DNA of 64,000 nt, from contig JASHNZ010000038.1 in assembly GCA_030041355.1 (NCBI GenBank), positions 1-64,000 of the forward strand. The letters run 5' to 3'. The notes below the pieces were generated by a model. That model did not search any database and had not been told where the DNA came from. It worked only from the letters and a program-made list of their open reading frames with translations. Shown here one piece after another: positions 16,984 through 25,457 of the stretch. The translations under genes were made by a program, and so were the position numbers. Positions within the stretch are counted from its first letter, which is position 1, and each line of letters opens with the position of its first letter. This DNA is from Nitrososphaerales archaeon. Its GTDB lineage: Archaea > Thermoproteota > Nitrososphaeria > Nitrososphaerales > CADDZS01.

Positions 16984-17850
16984 ATGGAAAAATTAGAACT
17001 GATCCAAAAAGGAGATAATACTAGCGCCGTAGATGAGAGAGATTCCTCAGTTTTGGAGGAATCAAAAGGGAAAATTTCGAATGGAAGGAGGAATCCCCCT
17101 GCGAGGAATACATCCAGATTTTGGTTTGAGCGATTTCTTGCGGTAATTCAGAGACAAAACCCCGCTGTCATTGATTCTTCGTTTTTGAGCCAGATTGCGC
17201 CAAACAATGAGGGAAAGCTACTCGCGCAGCTTAAGTTTCTCCGCCTCATCGACGAGGAGGGGAAGGGCACAGCGCTTCTTTCGATGCTCAACATGGTGGG
17301 TGAGGAACAGAGGAAAGGATTTCAAAAAATGATACGCGAGTCTTATGCTGAGCTCATGTCAGAGGTTATGATTGAAAAGGCGGTTCCTGATGACGCCATA
17401 AATTTCTTCATTCGGAGATATGCTTTTACTCGAGACAAGGCTATTAATGCCACAAAGTTCTTTCTCTATCTTGCTGAGAAGGGCTCTCTCCCAGTTTCCC
17501 CCGAGTTCTCTTCTCTCTTGACCGAGAAGAGCTCCAACGGTTCGTCACAGATTTCTCCATCGATCGCAGCAATAAGCCCGTCTTTACCTAGACTCGCAAC
17601 AGAAAAAATGCCCAGAACGGGACGTGCATCTTTAACAAATGCTCAAAAGAAAGTACGCCGAGAGTTCGAAGGTGATTCGACTTCTGTAATCCAGACAGTG
17701 ATTAACATTACCCTTGACAAGGACACACCCCACGAATACTGGGATCGAATTCTTGCCCTAATTGGTGAAGGAAAGAACAACGAACAAATTGAAACGCGCA
17801 TCTCAAAGGAAACGGAGTCTCGAATTAAGAACGAAGCGGACCTAAACTAA
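16984..17850 (+). CDS. DUF5343-like archaeal protein
   Basis: 288 residues. Residues about 45-165 resemble the DUF5343 domain: a FWFERFLAVIQRQNPAVIDSSFLSQIAPN block, then LLAQLKFLRLIDEEGKGTALLSML, RKGFQKMIRESYAELM and INFFIRRYAFTRDKAINATKFFLYLAEKG. The two ends are low-complexity and Ser-rich, probably disordered. The last 50 residues (INITLDKDTPHEYWDRILALIGEG) form another small domain. DUF5343 has no established function. It often occurs near DNA-related or defence genes, and its repeated helical folds resemble winged helices. The gene stands alone and converges with topoisomerase IB. Confidence 0.75.
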   Translation: MEKLELIQKGDNTSAVDERDSSVLEESKGKISNGRRNPPARNTSRFWFERFLAVIQRQNPAVIDSSFLSQIAPNNEGKLLAQLKFLRLIDEEGKGTALLSMLNMVGEEQRKGFQKMIRESYAELMSEVMIEKAVPDDAINFFIRRYAFTRDKAINATKFFLYLAEKGSLPVSPEFSSLLTEKSSNGSSQISPSIAAISPSLPRLATEKMPRTGRASLTNAQKKVRREFEGDSTSVIQTVINITLDKDTPHEYWDRILALIGEGKNNEQIETRISKETESRIKNEADLN

Positions 17851-17874
17851 GTTCATCTAAAATTGAGAGGCGAG

Positions 17875-19536
17875 CTACTTTTTCTGTTCGATTTGTACGG
17901 CGGCTTGTGTCTGTAGAGCTTGACTCTCCTGAACAAGTGCAGATCTGGCGTCAACCCAAGCCATCTTGCGCTGTAATGTATCAGTGTAAAGTACTTTCCA
18001 GTCGAGGCGTATTCGATCGGCCCAAGCTTTGAAAACGCGAGGGTCAATGTAGTTCCGTAGCGAAGTATTAAGGTTATAATCTCTTGTTTGCTCCGTCAGC
18101 TCGATTTGCTTCTTTAATTTAGCAATTCTTAGCTTGAGCTTCTCTTTTTGTTTGTCAGTTTTCGGCGTGCTCTGTTCCAGTTGAGCGAGTCTGTCTTTTT
18201 TCTTTTGAAGCGCTTGGTCAAAGGTCTTTGGAGGCGTTCTCTTATGGTTGCACTTCAACGCTGCCTCTAGGTTCGCAAGGCGGGCCTCATAGATCTTATC
18301 GTGCTCAGGAGTCCCCTCAGGAAACCTGCTATGCAGTTTAAGATAGTCTCTGACGACCGAGGTAGCGATGAAAGTTCGAAAGACCTTGGCGGTCAGTCCC
18401 GAAGAGGCTTTTCCAAAGAACTCATTCACGTTTCGTGAGGTTATTCCATCGAAAATCAGATCTTCAGGTTGCTTTCCTTTGCAAAATTCCTTCAAATTTT
18501 CAATTGCGATACCCTCGTTTGGACCAACCTCAAGTGTTTTTTGCCACCGGACATAGTCCTTCCCAAAGAAATCAAAGTCCACTGTGTTTGGTCTGGGGAA
18601 TATCAAGTGCTCCACTCTTAGAGTAGATGCCCCGACCGTATCAGCTTCATCCTCGTCTTTTTCATCACCAACTCTCATTGCGAGCTTATCTATTAAGAAA
18701 CACGCCGTCGCAATCTTTCGTGCCTTTGGGTCTTTTGATTTCATCTCTTTCAAGATGAATGATTCTACTTTCTTGATCTCTTTCTCTAGTCTCAGCGCTT
18801 TGTCGTACTTGTTTTTGTCCCTCATCTGTCGCAAACTGGAAGAATCATGTAACCAGATGTACTTGACCTTGCCAGTAAGTTTGTCAGTCCAGCAAGCGAT
18901 CCACATATTTCGGGGTTCGTGAACTATCTTCCACTTACCCGACGGCACTGCGGCCTTCTTATCGAGATTAAGTGTTACATCCTCTTCCAATATTCTGGGT
19001 TTCCAGTGTCCCCTGATCGGAATCTGGCCTCGGCCCATATAGATTCCTGGAGGCTCTACGACCCAGTTTGCGATCTCCGTTTTGACTCCGTCAACTAGGG
19101 CATAACCATATTTCTCTTTAAGCTCTAGTCTCTTTTTCTTTCTCTCAGCCGCGAGGGCCTTCTTCTGTTCTTTTGTGAGCTCGACTTTCTCCGGAAGTGT
19201 CGGGAATACAATATCTGAGATCTTAGCATCCTGATATTTTTCGAGGAATAGTTTCAAAAAATCAGATAGAAAGTTTTTCTGGAATACAGGATCTTGAACA
19301 TAAGGTGTTCCGATTTTCTTTGCCCAAGTTACTGCCATCTCTTCTTGGTTTATGTTCATTGGGATCCTGTCGCCTTTGATGACTATGATATTGGTCCTAG
19401 GATCAGAGTTGTAGGGTTCCAGAAAGACGACTCCGTTATGAGATAGGGTCCCCCAGTGTTTCCCTTTTGAACTGACTCGAGTCTGCTCTTCTTTGGATTC
19501 TTCCTCTTCAGATTCGATTTCCTCGAGTTCTGTCAT
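17875..19536 (-). CDS. Eukaryote-type DNA topoisomerase IB
   Basis: 553 residues from the chosen ATG at 19536. The gene could be extended 13 codons to 19575, but TATA-like sequence lies in that extension and the acidic N-terminus starts at MTELEEIESEEEE. Core signatures are EPPGIYMGRGQIPIRGHWKPRI, KYIWLHDSSSLR, FLIDKLAMRVGDEKDEDEADTVGASTLRVEHL (with the catalytic Arg) and the C-terminal SLRNYIDPRVFKAW, whose Tyr is the active-site nucleophile by comparison with human TOP1. A coiled-coil linker (residues about 470-520) separates core and C-terminus, as in eukaryotes. It relaxes supercoils through a 3'-phosphotyrosine intermediate. This enzyme is a hallmark of Thaumarchaeota and close relatives. 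Confidence 0.96.
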   Translation of the reverse strand: MTELEEIESEEEESKEEQTRVSSKGKHWGTLSHNGVVFLEPYNSDPRTNIIVIKGDRIPMNINQEEMAVTWAKKIGTPYVQDPVFQKNFLSDFLKLFLEKYQDAKISDIVFPTLPEKVELTKEQKKALAAERKKKRLELKEKYGYALVDGVKTEIANWVVEPPGIYMGRGQIPIRGHWKPRILEEDVTLNLDKKAAVPSGKWKIVHEPRNMWIACWTDKLTGKVKYIWLHDSSSLRQMRDKNKYDKALRLEKEIKKVESFILKEMKSKDPKARKIATACFLIDKLAMRVGDEKDEDEADTVGASTLRVEHLIFPRPNTVDFDFFGKDYVRWQKTLEVGPNEGIAIENLKEFCKGKQPEDLIFDGITSRNVNEFFGKASSGLTAKVFRTFIATSVVRDYLKLHSRFPEGTPEHDKIYEARLANLEAALKCNHKRTPPKTFDQALQKKKDRLAQLEQSTPKTDKQKEKLKLRIAKLKKQIELTEQTRDYNLNTSLRNYIDPRVFKAWADRIRLDWKVLYTDTLQRKMAWVDARSALVQESQALQTQAAVQIEQKK

Positions 19537-19678
19537 TGCTTTTAATCGCCAAACGAATAAATTGCAAAAGCTCAAAATAGCAAAAGCTTAATTTTGGCTT
19601 CGCACACTATCTAGGCCAAATCCTACACTTAAGGATATCAGAAATTTGTCAAAGTCCGAGAAATTCAAGCACGAAATC

Positions 19679-20152
19679 TTATGCTATTGGCACAAAGTCA
19701 TCAGGTGACTTGAAAATGCGCAAAACAGCGTGACTCTTGCTGTCCCGAAATATGTTGCCATACTTGGTCCGTAGGTTCGCAATAAACTGATCGTATTCAC
19801 TAGAGCTGCGAAAGGCCAAGATCTGCATAATGTCCCATTCCCCAGTCACCGACGCATCCATTACAACGTGGTGGCTTGCTCGAAAGTCGTCCAGCGCTCC
19901 AGCCAGCAGGCCTTCATCGAAGGATCCTAGCTTCAAAAACAATACAAAGAATGTACTGTATCCCAGCTTTGTGTAGTCTATTTTCGCTCTGAAACCGCTA
20001 ATCGTCTTGCTCTTTTCAAGTTTCGCGATTCTTGATGCAACTGTTTGCCTAGTAACGCCAGTCTTCTCTGCGAGTTTCTTTGATGACTGTGAAGAGTCCT
20101 TCGCGAGTTCGGCAAGCAATTTGCGATCAATCTGATCTATTTCTCGGTCCAA
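19679..20152 (-). CDS. Lrp/AsnC-family transcriptional regulator
   Basis: 157 residues. The N-terminal winged helix-turn-helix is at residues 5-55 (QIDRKLLAELAKDSSQSSKKLAEKTGVTRQTVASRIAKLEKSKTISGFRAKIDYTKLGY). The C-terminal RAM/AsnC ligand-binding domain (FFVLFLKLGSFDEGLL ... VTGEWDIMQILAFRSSSEYDQFIANL) contains the Gxxx-D region typical for amino-acid effectors. These proteins work as octameric or dimeric regulators of amino-acid metabolism. It is divergent from ahcY, and a palindrome overlaps its own probable TATA box, which suggests autoregulation and possibly control of ahcY. Confidence 0.93.
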   Translation of the reverse strand: MDREIDQIDRKLLAELAKDSSQSSKKLAEKTGVTRQTVASRIAKLEKSKTISGFRAKIDYTKLGYSTFFVLFLKLGSFDEGLLAGALDDFRASHHVVMDASVTGEWDIMQILAFRSSSEYDQFIANLRTKYGNIFRDSKSHAVLRIFKSPDDFVPIA

Positions 20153-20181
20153 GACCTAACACAATGTTAATCTCTTCACTT

Positions 20182-20197
20182 AAGCATGCTTTAAAGT
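20182..20197. promoter_or_regulatory. Palindrome overlapping the lrp-type gene promoter
   Basis: AAGCATGCTT (20182-20191) is a perfect 10-bp palindrome. The adjoining TTTAAAG, read on the minus strand as CTTTAAAG, is a plausible TATA box about 40 nt upstream of the regulator ATG. A palindrome next to the TATA box of an Lrp-family gene is a classic place for autorepression. Ten bases can occur by chance. Confidence 0.3.
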
Positions 20198-20296
20198 GTT
20201 AACGTAAAATTGCAGTTTCTTTACCTCCGACAACTCTTAAATGACAATTCTCCTCGAAAATAACGCATTACGAGTTATCAAAAGCTAGTGAATTGT

Positions 20297-21547
20297 ATGA
20301 GCAAAATCAAAGATCCTTCACTTGCGCCTCCGGGGAGGAAGAAAATCGAATGGGCCGAATCAAGGATGCCAGTTTTGATGAAACTCCGAGCTCTATATTC
20401 GAAGAAAAAAGCTCTTTCCGGTTTTAGGATCTCAGGATGCCTGCACGTTACAAAGGAGACAGCAGTTCTGGTTGAGACTTTCGAAGCGGCCGGTGCAGAA
20501 GTTGCTTGGTCTGGTTGTAATCCTCTTTCAACTCAAGATGATGTTTCAGCAGCTTTAGACGCGAATGGAGTCGAGATCTTCGCCTGGCGTGGACTGTCGC
20601 CTAAAGAATACTACTGGTGCATTGAAGAAACTCTGAAAATCAAACCACAGCTGACTCTGGACGATGGAGCAGATCTCATTTTCACAGTTCACAAGAAACA
20701 TACAGAATATCTTAAAGGTTTGCAAGGCGGAACTGAAGAAACAACGACTGGTGTTCACAGAATTAGGGCAATGGCAAATGATGCCAAACTGAAGTATCCA
20801 ATTATTGCAGTAAATGATGCTGAGACAAAATCAGACTTTGATAACGTCTACGGAACGGGTCAGAGTGCAATCGATGGCGTGATACGTGCGACCAACGTGC
20901 TCTTCTCTGGGAAAAGCGTAGTCATCTCAGGATACGGCCATTGTGGGAAAGGTCTTTCTTCAAGAGCTAGGGGACTCGGCTCAAACGTAATCGTTACCGA
21001 GGTAGATCCGATTCAGGCGCTTCGGGCAAGGATGGAGGGTTATAGTGTAATGACTATGGATAAAGCCGCGAAAGTTGGCGACATTTTCATCACCGCGACT
21101 GGATGCAAAGATGTGATTACGAAAGATCATTTCGCTGAGATGAAAGACGGTGCAATACTTGCAAATGCGGGTCATTTCAATGTGGAATATTCGATTTCCG
21201 ATCTTGAAGCTCTCGCGAAGAAGAAAAGAGAGATCAGACCGGACAATGTAGAGTACACCCTTCCAAATGGAAAGAAACTCTACGCTCTAGCGGAGGGAAG
21301 GCTTGTGAATCTCGCAGCGGCGGAGGGTCATCCAAGCGAAGTCATGGACATGAGCTTCGCAAATCAATTTCTTTCTATTTTGAAGCTTGCAAAGGAAGGA
21401 AAGAACCTGAAGCCAGATGTGTACGAGATTCCAAGGACGCAGGATGAAGAAGTGGCTCGTCTGAAACTTGAAAGCATGGGAATGGAAATAGATTCCCTTT
21501 CAAAGGAGCAGAAGGAGTACCTTTCCGGCTGGGAATCAGGAACTTGA
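20297..21547 (+). CDS. ahcY: S-adenosylhomocysteine hydrolase
   Basis: 416 residues from the ATG at 20297; a GTG three codons earlier is also open. It reversibly splits S-adenosylhomocysteine to adenosine and homocysteine, using bound NAD, in the cytoplasm. Family blocks are SGCLHVTKETAVLVETFEAAGAEVAWSGCNPLSTQDD, LTLDDGADL, GGTEETTTGVHR, AVNDAETKSDFDNVYGTGQS, the NAD-binding SGYGHCGKG, and FANQFLSIL near the end. Length fits archaeal members, which lack the insertion of some bacterial forms. It removes the product inhibitor of the methyltransferases encoded a few kilobases upstream. It is divergent from an Lrp-family gene. Confidence 0.97.
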   Translation: MSKIKDPSLAPPGRKKIEWAESRMPVLMKLRALYSKKKALSGFRISGCLHVTKETAVLVETFEAAGAEVAWSGCNPLSTQDDVSAALDANGVEIFAWRGLSPKEYYWCIEETLKIKPQLTLDDGADLIFTVHKKHTEYLKGLQGGTEETTTGVHRIRAMANDAKLKYPIIAVNDAETKSDFDNVYGTGQSAIDGVIRATNVLFSGKSVVISGYGHCGKGLSSRARGLGSNVIVTEVDPIQALRARMEGYSVMTMDKAAKVGDIFITATGCKDVITKDHFAEMKDGAILANAGHFNVEYSISDLEALAKKKREIRPDNVEYTLPNGKKLYALAEGRLVNLAAAEGHPSEVMDMSFANQFLSILKLAKEGKNLKPDVYEIPRTQDEEVARLKLESMGMEIDSLSKEQKEYLSGWESGT

Positions 21548-22040
21548 ATCATTTGACTTAGATCATTCGGCTGATACTCGAGTCAATGAAGACTTTACAG
21601 TCATGTGCGCGCTGGTTTGGGCGTCGTTTCGAGATTTTTCTAATTGCCCCAATCTATCATCCCGAGTGGCAGTTTCTAGAATAATCGCATGATTCACGTT
21701 CACGTTACTCCCGGAAGCGTAGTGATTTTCGAGGTTCTTCTCGGTAGCCGCAGTAAAGGTTCTCGAGCCGCTCAAGTGCTAGCTTCATGATGGTATTCAA
21801 GATCCTGGCATGATAATTATGAACCGCGAGATGCTTAAAAACGCGGACTGGAATGCTCTGGCTGAAGAGTATGCTGGCGATGTTCTGCCAATATCCGTCG
21901 CCCACAACGGGCCTATCCAAGATCTTGGACTTGTTCCTCGTCTGCTGAGCTTTATTCCAGTTTACCGTTCGGCGCTCTTTCATTCGGGTGCCTGTAGCTG
22001 TCTCGAAACTCAAACTGATTTCCAAGGAGACTGAAGAGCT
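21548..22040. other. Gap between ahcY and the aro operon, no convincing gene
   Basis: About 490 bases. Overlapping frames of 70-106 codons exist on both strands (for example 21810-22034 plus), but none resembles a family and none has better composition than its antisense frame. A TATA-like CTTAAAAAC at about 21833-21841 could start an aro transcript with a leader of about 180 nt. A purine-rich AAGGAGA near 22022 is a possible ribosome binding site for the DAHP synthase gene. Confidence 0.35.
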
Positions 22041-23123
22041 ATGAGCATAGTCATGAAACCCACTTCATCGAGAGAAGACATCCAGACAGTAATCGAGCTG
22101 ATCAAATCAGCCGGACTAAAGGCAGACGTGTCATCAGGTCAATTTCAAACTGTAATCGGGATCGTGGGCGATGAAAAGAAAATTGATTTCGATCAAATAA
22201 AATCTCTAAGAGGAGTGTACGATGTAATCCGAATTCAAGTTCCATACAGATTGATTAGCCGTTCGTATATTCCGAGTGATGTGGTTGTTAAAGTCCGTGA
22301 TGTTTCGATTGGCGGAAACGAAGAGCCCGTTATAATGGCCGGACCTTGTTCAATTGAAAGCTACGAACAAATGTTAAGGATTGCAAAGAAGGTAAAGGAA
22401 GCAGGCGCTCATATACTCAGAGGTGGGGCATACAAGCCAAGAACTTCGATTCATTCGTTTCAGGGCCTAGGACTTGATGGTTTAAAACATCTTCATAACG
22501 TTGGAAAGGATCTTGATATTCCGACCGTCTCGGAAGTTCGCTCTGAATTTGACGTCGAAGCTGTTGCGAAATACTGCGATATGCTCCAGATAGGCGCGCG
22601 AAATATGTACAATCAGGATCTCATAGAAGCGGCTGCAAAACAAGGAAAACCTATTCTTTTCAAAAGAGGCTTCTCCGCGCAGATTGATGAATATCTTAGC
22701 TTTGCAGAAAGAATTGTGGCAAACGGCAACAGAAAACTTGTGCTCTGCGAAAGAGGCATCATGCCGCTGGGAGGTTCCTTCAAATCTCAAACCAGATTCA
22801 CGCTGGATCTTAACGCAATTCCCGTTTTGAGAAAAGAAACACCGTTCCCGGTGATTGCTGACCCAAGTCATGGAACTGGAAGAAAGGATCTCATCATACC
22901 TATGAGCAGATCTTCAATCGCGGCAGGTGCACATGGACTTATGATCGAAGTCCATGACAGACCTCACGAAGCTTTGAGTGATGCCAATCAGGCACTGCCA
23001 CCGGAGGAACTGAGAAAAATCATCACCATCACTAAGCTAATACACCAAACAATTGCGCAAAGTGAAGCGTCTTTCTCTGGAGACATATCTAATGGCGCAG
23101 TCCGCAACGGTTCGAATCGTTAA
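22041..23123 (+). CDS. aroF: 3-deoxy-7-phosphoheptulonate (DAHP) synthase, class Ibeta with N-terminal FTD domain
   Basis: 360 residues. It condenses phosphoenolpyruvate and erythrose 4-phosphate, the first shikimate step. Residues 1-75 form the ferredoxin-like (FTD) regulatory domain found in Thermotoga-type enzymes. The TIM barrel follows, with MAGPCSIESYEQM, ILRGGAYKPRTSIHSFQG, the metal and PEP residues around MLQIGARNMYNQDL, FKRGF, CERG and ADPSHGTGRKDLI. The N-terminal domain is known to confer Tyr/Phe feedback sensitivity in relatives, so allosteric control is likely. It is the first gene of aroF-aroB-tyrA, and its 3' end overlaps the aroB start. Confidence 0.95.
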   Translation: MSIVMKPTSSREDIQTVIELIKSAGLKADVSSGQFQTVIGIVGDEKKIDFDQIKSLRGVYDVIRIQVPYRLISRSYIPSDVVVKVRDVSIGGNEEPVIMAGPCSIESYEQMLRIAKKVKEAGAHILRGGAYKPRTSIHSFQGLGLDGLKHLHNVGKDLDIPTVSEVRSEFDVEAVAKYCDMLQIGARNMYNQDLIEAAAKQGKPILFKRGFSAQIDEYLSFAERIVANGNRKLVLCERGIMPLGGSFKSQTRFTLDLNAIPVLRKETPFPVIADPSHGTGRKDLIIPMSRSSIAAGAHGLMIEVHDRPHEALSDANQALPPEELRKIITITKLIHQTIAQSEASFSGDISNGAVRNGSNR

Positions 23124-24246
23124 TTCAAAGCATCTCGCGTCATTGCGTGATAAGAAAAGATGCTCTTGTGATATTATTATTGATGAAGGATTGCTTGCAA
23201 AGGGCAAGATTACCCGGTTTGCTTCTGCGCTACTCAAGAGAACACCAACATCGTGCGTTGTAATTACGGATTCCACGGTCCATAGGCTGTATAGCTCTGT
23301 TGCGGTTGAAGGACTTTCAAAAATTGCCAAGACGGATCTAATCTTGGTTCCTCCGGGCGAGAAAAGTAAAACGTTCGATGTCTGCATTAAAATTCTCTCT
23401 GATTTGGCTAAGCTAGGCCTTGAAAGAGACGGAGCGTTGATTTTGCTTGGGGGAGGAGTGGTGGGCGATATCGGGGGCTTTGTAGCGTCTATTTACAAGC
23501 GAGGAGTGAAATACATTCAGGTACCAACCACTCTCCTTGCCCAAATCGATAGCAGTATCGGAGGAAAGACCGGGATCGACGCGGAATGGGGCAAGAATCA
23601 GATCGGAACATTTTATCCGCCAGCCGGAGTGCTCATTGATCCGATTTTGCTAAAGACTCTTCCACGTCATGAAGTTTTGAGCGGCATCGGGGAGATGGTA
23701 AAATATGGAGTGATATCAAGCGAGAGAATCTTTAGTGAACTTGAGAGAAGTAGAGCCCATTCGAGCTCAGATATCGGCCACCTCATCGAACCTTGTTGCA
23801 AGATTAAGGCAAGGTTAGCGTCGAAGGATCCATTCGACTTCAATATTCGTTCCATCCTAAATTACGGTCATACGATCGGCCACGCTCTTGAGGCCACATC
23901 GGAATACGCCATATCTCATGGGATAGCAGTGCTATCAGGAATGCTCTCTGAAGGATGGATCGCGCGCGAACTCGGTATCTTTCAAGTTAGCGACTTTCAA
24001 AGACAGGAATCGTTGATCAAGCGATTGCTCACAACAAATTCTCGGTTAGATTTCCAAATGCAACACGAGAGAATTGTCAAGTTCGCACTGAGCGATAAGA
24101 AAAACGCTGGAGGCAAATTAAGAATGAGTCTACCCGAGAGATTAGGAAAGATGCATCAAAACAAAAAGGATGGTTTCAAAATTCCTGTTTCGGTCGATTT
24201 ACTGAAACCTTCAATTGATTACCTAAAGAGAGTTTTATCCACTTAG
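23092..24246 (+). CDS. aroB: 3-dehydroquinate synthase
   Basis: 384 residues from the ATG at 23092. The open frame reaches back to 23053, but conserved sequence begins after MAQSATVRIVNSK. It cyclises DAHP to 3-dehydroquinate with NAD and a divalent metal. Signatures are VITDSTVHRLY, GGGVVGDIGGFVASIYKRGVKYIQVPTTLLAQIDSSIGGKTGID, the metal-ligand Glu region EMVKYGVI, and LNYGHTIGHALE with metal-binding histidines. The start lies inside the end of the DAHP synthase gene (about 32 nt overlap), indicating translational coupling. This is the classical bacterial-type AroB, not the alternative archaeal AroA'/AroB' route. Confidence 0.96.
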   Translation: MAQSATVRIVNSKHLASLRDKKRCSCDIIIDEGLLAKGKITRFASALLKRTPTSCVVITDSTVHRLYSSVAVEGLSKIAKTDLILVPPGEKSKTFDVCIKILSDLAKLGLERDGALILLGGGVVGDIGGFVASIYKRGVKYIQVPTTLLAQIDSSIGGKTGIDAEWGKNQIGTFYPPAGVLIDPILLKTLPRHEVLSGIGEMVKYGVISSERIFSELERSRAHSSSDIGHLIEPCCKIKARLASKDPFDFNIRSILNYGHTIGHALEATSEYAISHGIAVLSGMLSEGWIARELGIFQVSDFQRQESLIKRLLTTNSRLDFQMQHERIVKFALSDKKNAGGKLRMSLPERLGKMHQNKKDGFKIPVSVDLLKPSIDYLKRVLST

Positions 24247-24258
24247 CTAGACTGCTCA

Positions 24259-25446
24259 ATGAACCATATCAAACGAGTTTCAAATAATATGACCAGATCT
24301 AGCATGGAATCTAAAGACTTAGAGCACTTCCGCCAAGAAATATCCGCAGCTACAGATTCTATCTTAAGACTTGCTAAGCGTAGGCAGGATCTTGCGACAA
24401 GAGTCGCGCAAATCAAAAGCTCTCAGGGACTGCCAATCGAAGACTTAATGGTTGAAGGGAGGCTTAAAGAACACGTAAGTGAATACACTCAAAAAATAGG
24501 GCTCGACAAGAAGTTAGCACTTGAGATCATACAGGTCCTTCTCGATGCCTCAAAGACCGTTCAGCGAAAGAAGATATTTGAGGATCGCATACTTTCATTT
24601 CTTGACTCAAATAAGCTCCAAACAATCTCTATTTTGGGAGCTGGAAGAATGGGTGGATGGTTTGCGGGTTATTTCAAAAGACTAGGAAGAAAAGTGATTC
24701 TTTTTGATAGAAGGATTAGTTTTGCTAAGAAACGAGCGAAAGAGCTAGGATGCGAATTTGCAAATGATATTCATACGCTGGCGGAAGAATCTGATCTAGT
24801 TCTCGTCGCCATTCCCATCAGCAAGACAAGCGACGAAATTAGAAGATTGCAGGATGCGTTAACGAGAAAAGGCCAAGAAAACCGTTGCAAGGTGATTATT
24901 GAGATATCATCAATAAAAACAAAGTTATTAAGACCAAGCTTCATAAGCAAAGTCCCCATCATATCAATTCACCCGCTTTTTGGTGAATCTGCTCGCTATT
25001 ACGCCAATAATACAATCGCCGTTATCATATCAAGAGAATCAAAAAAAAATCGCCTCAGTCTTGACTTTACGAAGCATCTCTTTCCCCAATTCCAAGTTTT
25101 GGGTCTTCGAGCAGAAGCCCATGATAAGCAAATGGCGCTCATGCTATCTCTGCCTCATATTCTGGCGCTTGCCTTTGGGAATGTCGCTGCGCGCGAATCG
25201 TCTTTCATAAGCGACAAAAGAATTGTTTCGCCAAGTTACACTACCATGAAACAGTTCGCGGCTAAAACGCTCTCGGAAGATTCCGATGTTTATTACGAAA
25301 TTCAATCAATCAATAAATTCACTCCATTAGTGCTTCAACAGCTAGAGGTTTCCATTGAAACTCTTCGTAAATACCTAGAACATGGAGAGAGACACAAATT
25401 CAAAAAGTTCTTTGATGCAACGGGGAGAAAAATAAGAACGATGTAG
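24259..25446 (+). CDS. tyrA: Bifunctional chorismate mutase / prephenate dehydrogenase
   Basis: 395 residues. Residues about 20-105 are an AroQ-type chorismate mutase (ISAATDSILRLAKRRQDLATRVAQIKSSQGLPIEDLMVEGRLKE). From about 118 comes a Rossmann fold (ISILGAGRMGGWFAGYFKRLGRKVILFDRR) and the TyrA body with SIHPLFGESA, matching the HPMFGP element. It converts chorismate through prephenate towards 4-hydroxyphenylpyruvate, the tyrosine branch. In-frame ATGs at codons 11 and 16 offer later starts, since the mutase helix begins around residue 20. It is the third gene of the plus-strand operon and converges with aroC, 11 nt apart. Confidence 0.93.
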   Translation: MNHIKRVSNNMTRSSMESKDLEHFRQEISAATDSILRLAKRRQDLATRVAQIKSSQGLPIEDLMVEGRLKEHVSEYTQKIGLDKKLALEIIQVLLDASKTVQRKKIFEDRILSFLDSNKLQTISILGAGRMGGWFAGYFKRLGRKVILFDRRISFAKKRAKELGCEFANDIHTLAEESDLVLVAIPISKTSDEIRRLQDALTRKGQENRCKVIIEISSIKTKLLRPSFISKVPIISIHPLFGESARYYANNTIAVIISRESKKNRLSLDFTKHLFPQFQVLGLRAEAHDKQMALMLSLPHILALAFGNVAARESSFISDKRIVSPSYTTMKQFAAKTLSEDSDVYYEIQSINKFTPLVLQQLEVSIETLRKYLEHGERHKFKKFFDATGRKIRTM

Positions 25447-25457
25447 AGCTAAATCGC

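Noticed and set aside
21810-22034. 74-codon frame before the DAHP synthase gene, possible leader peptide
   Set aside because: No enrichment in Trp, Tyr or Phe, no family, and competing frames of similar length on the opposite strand.
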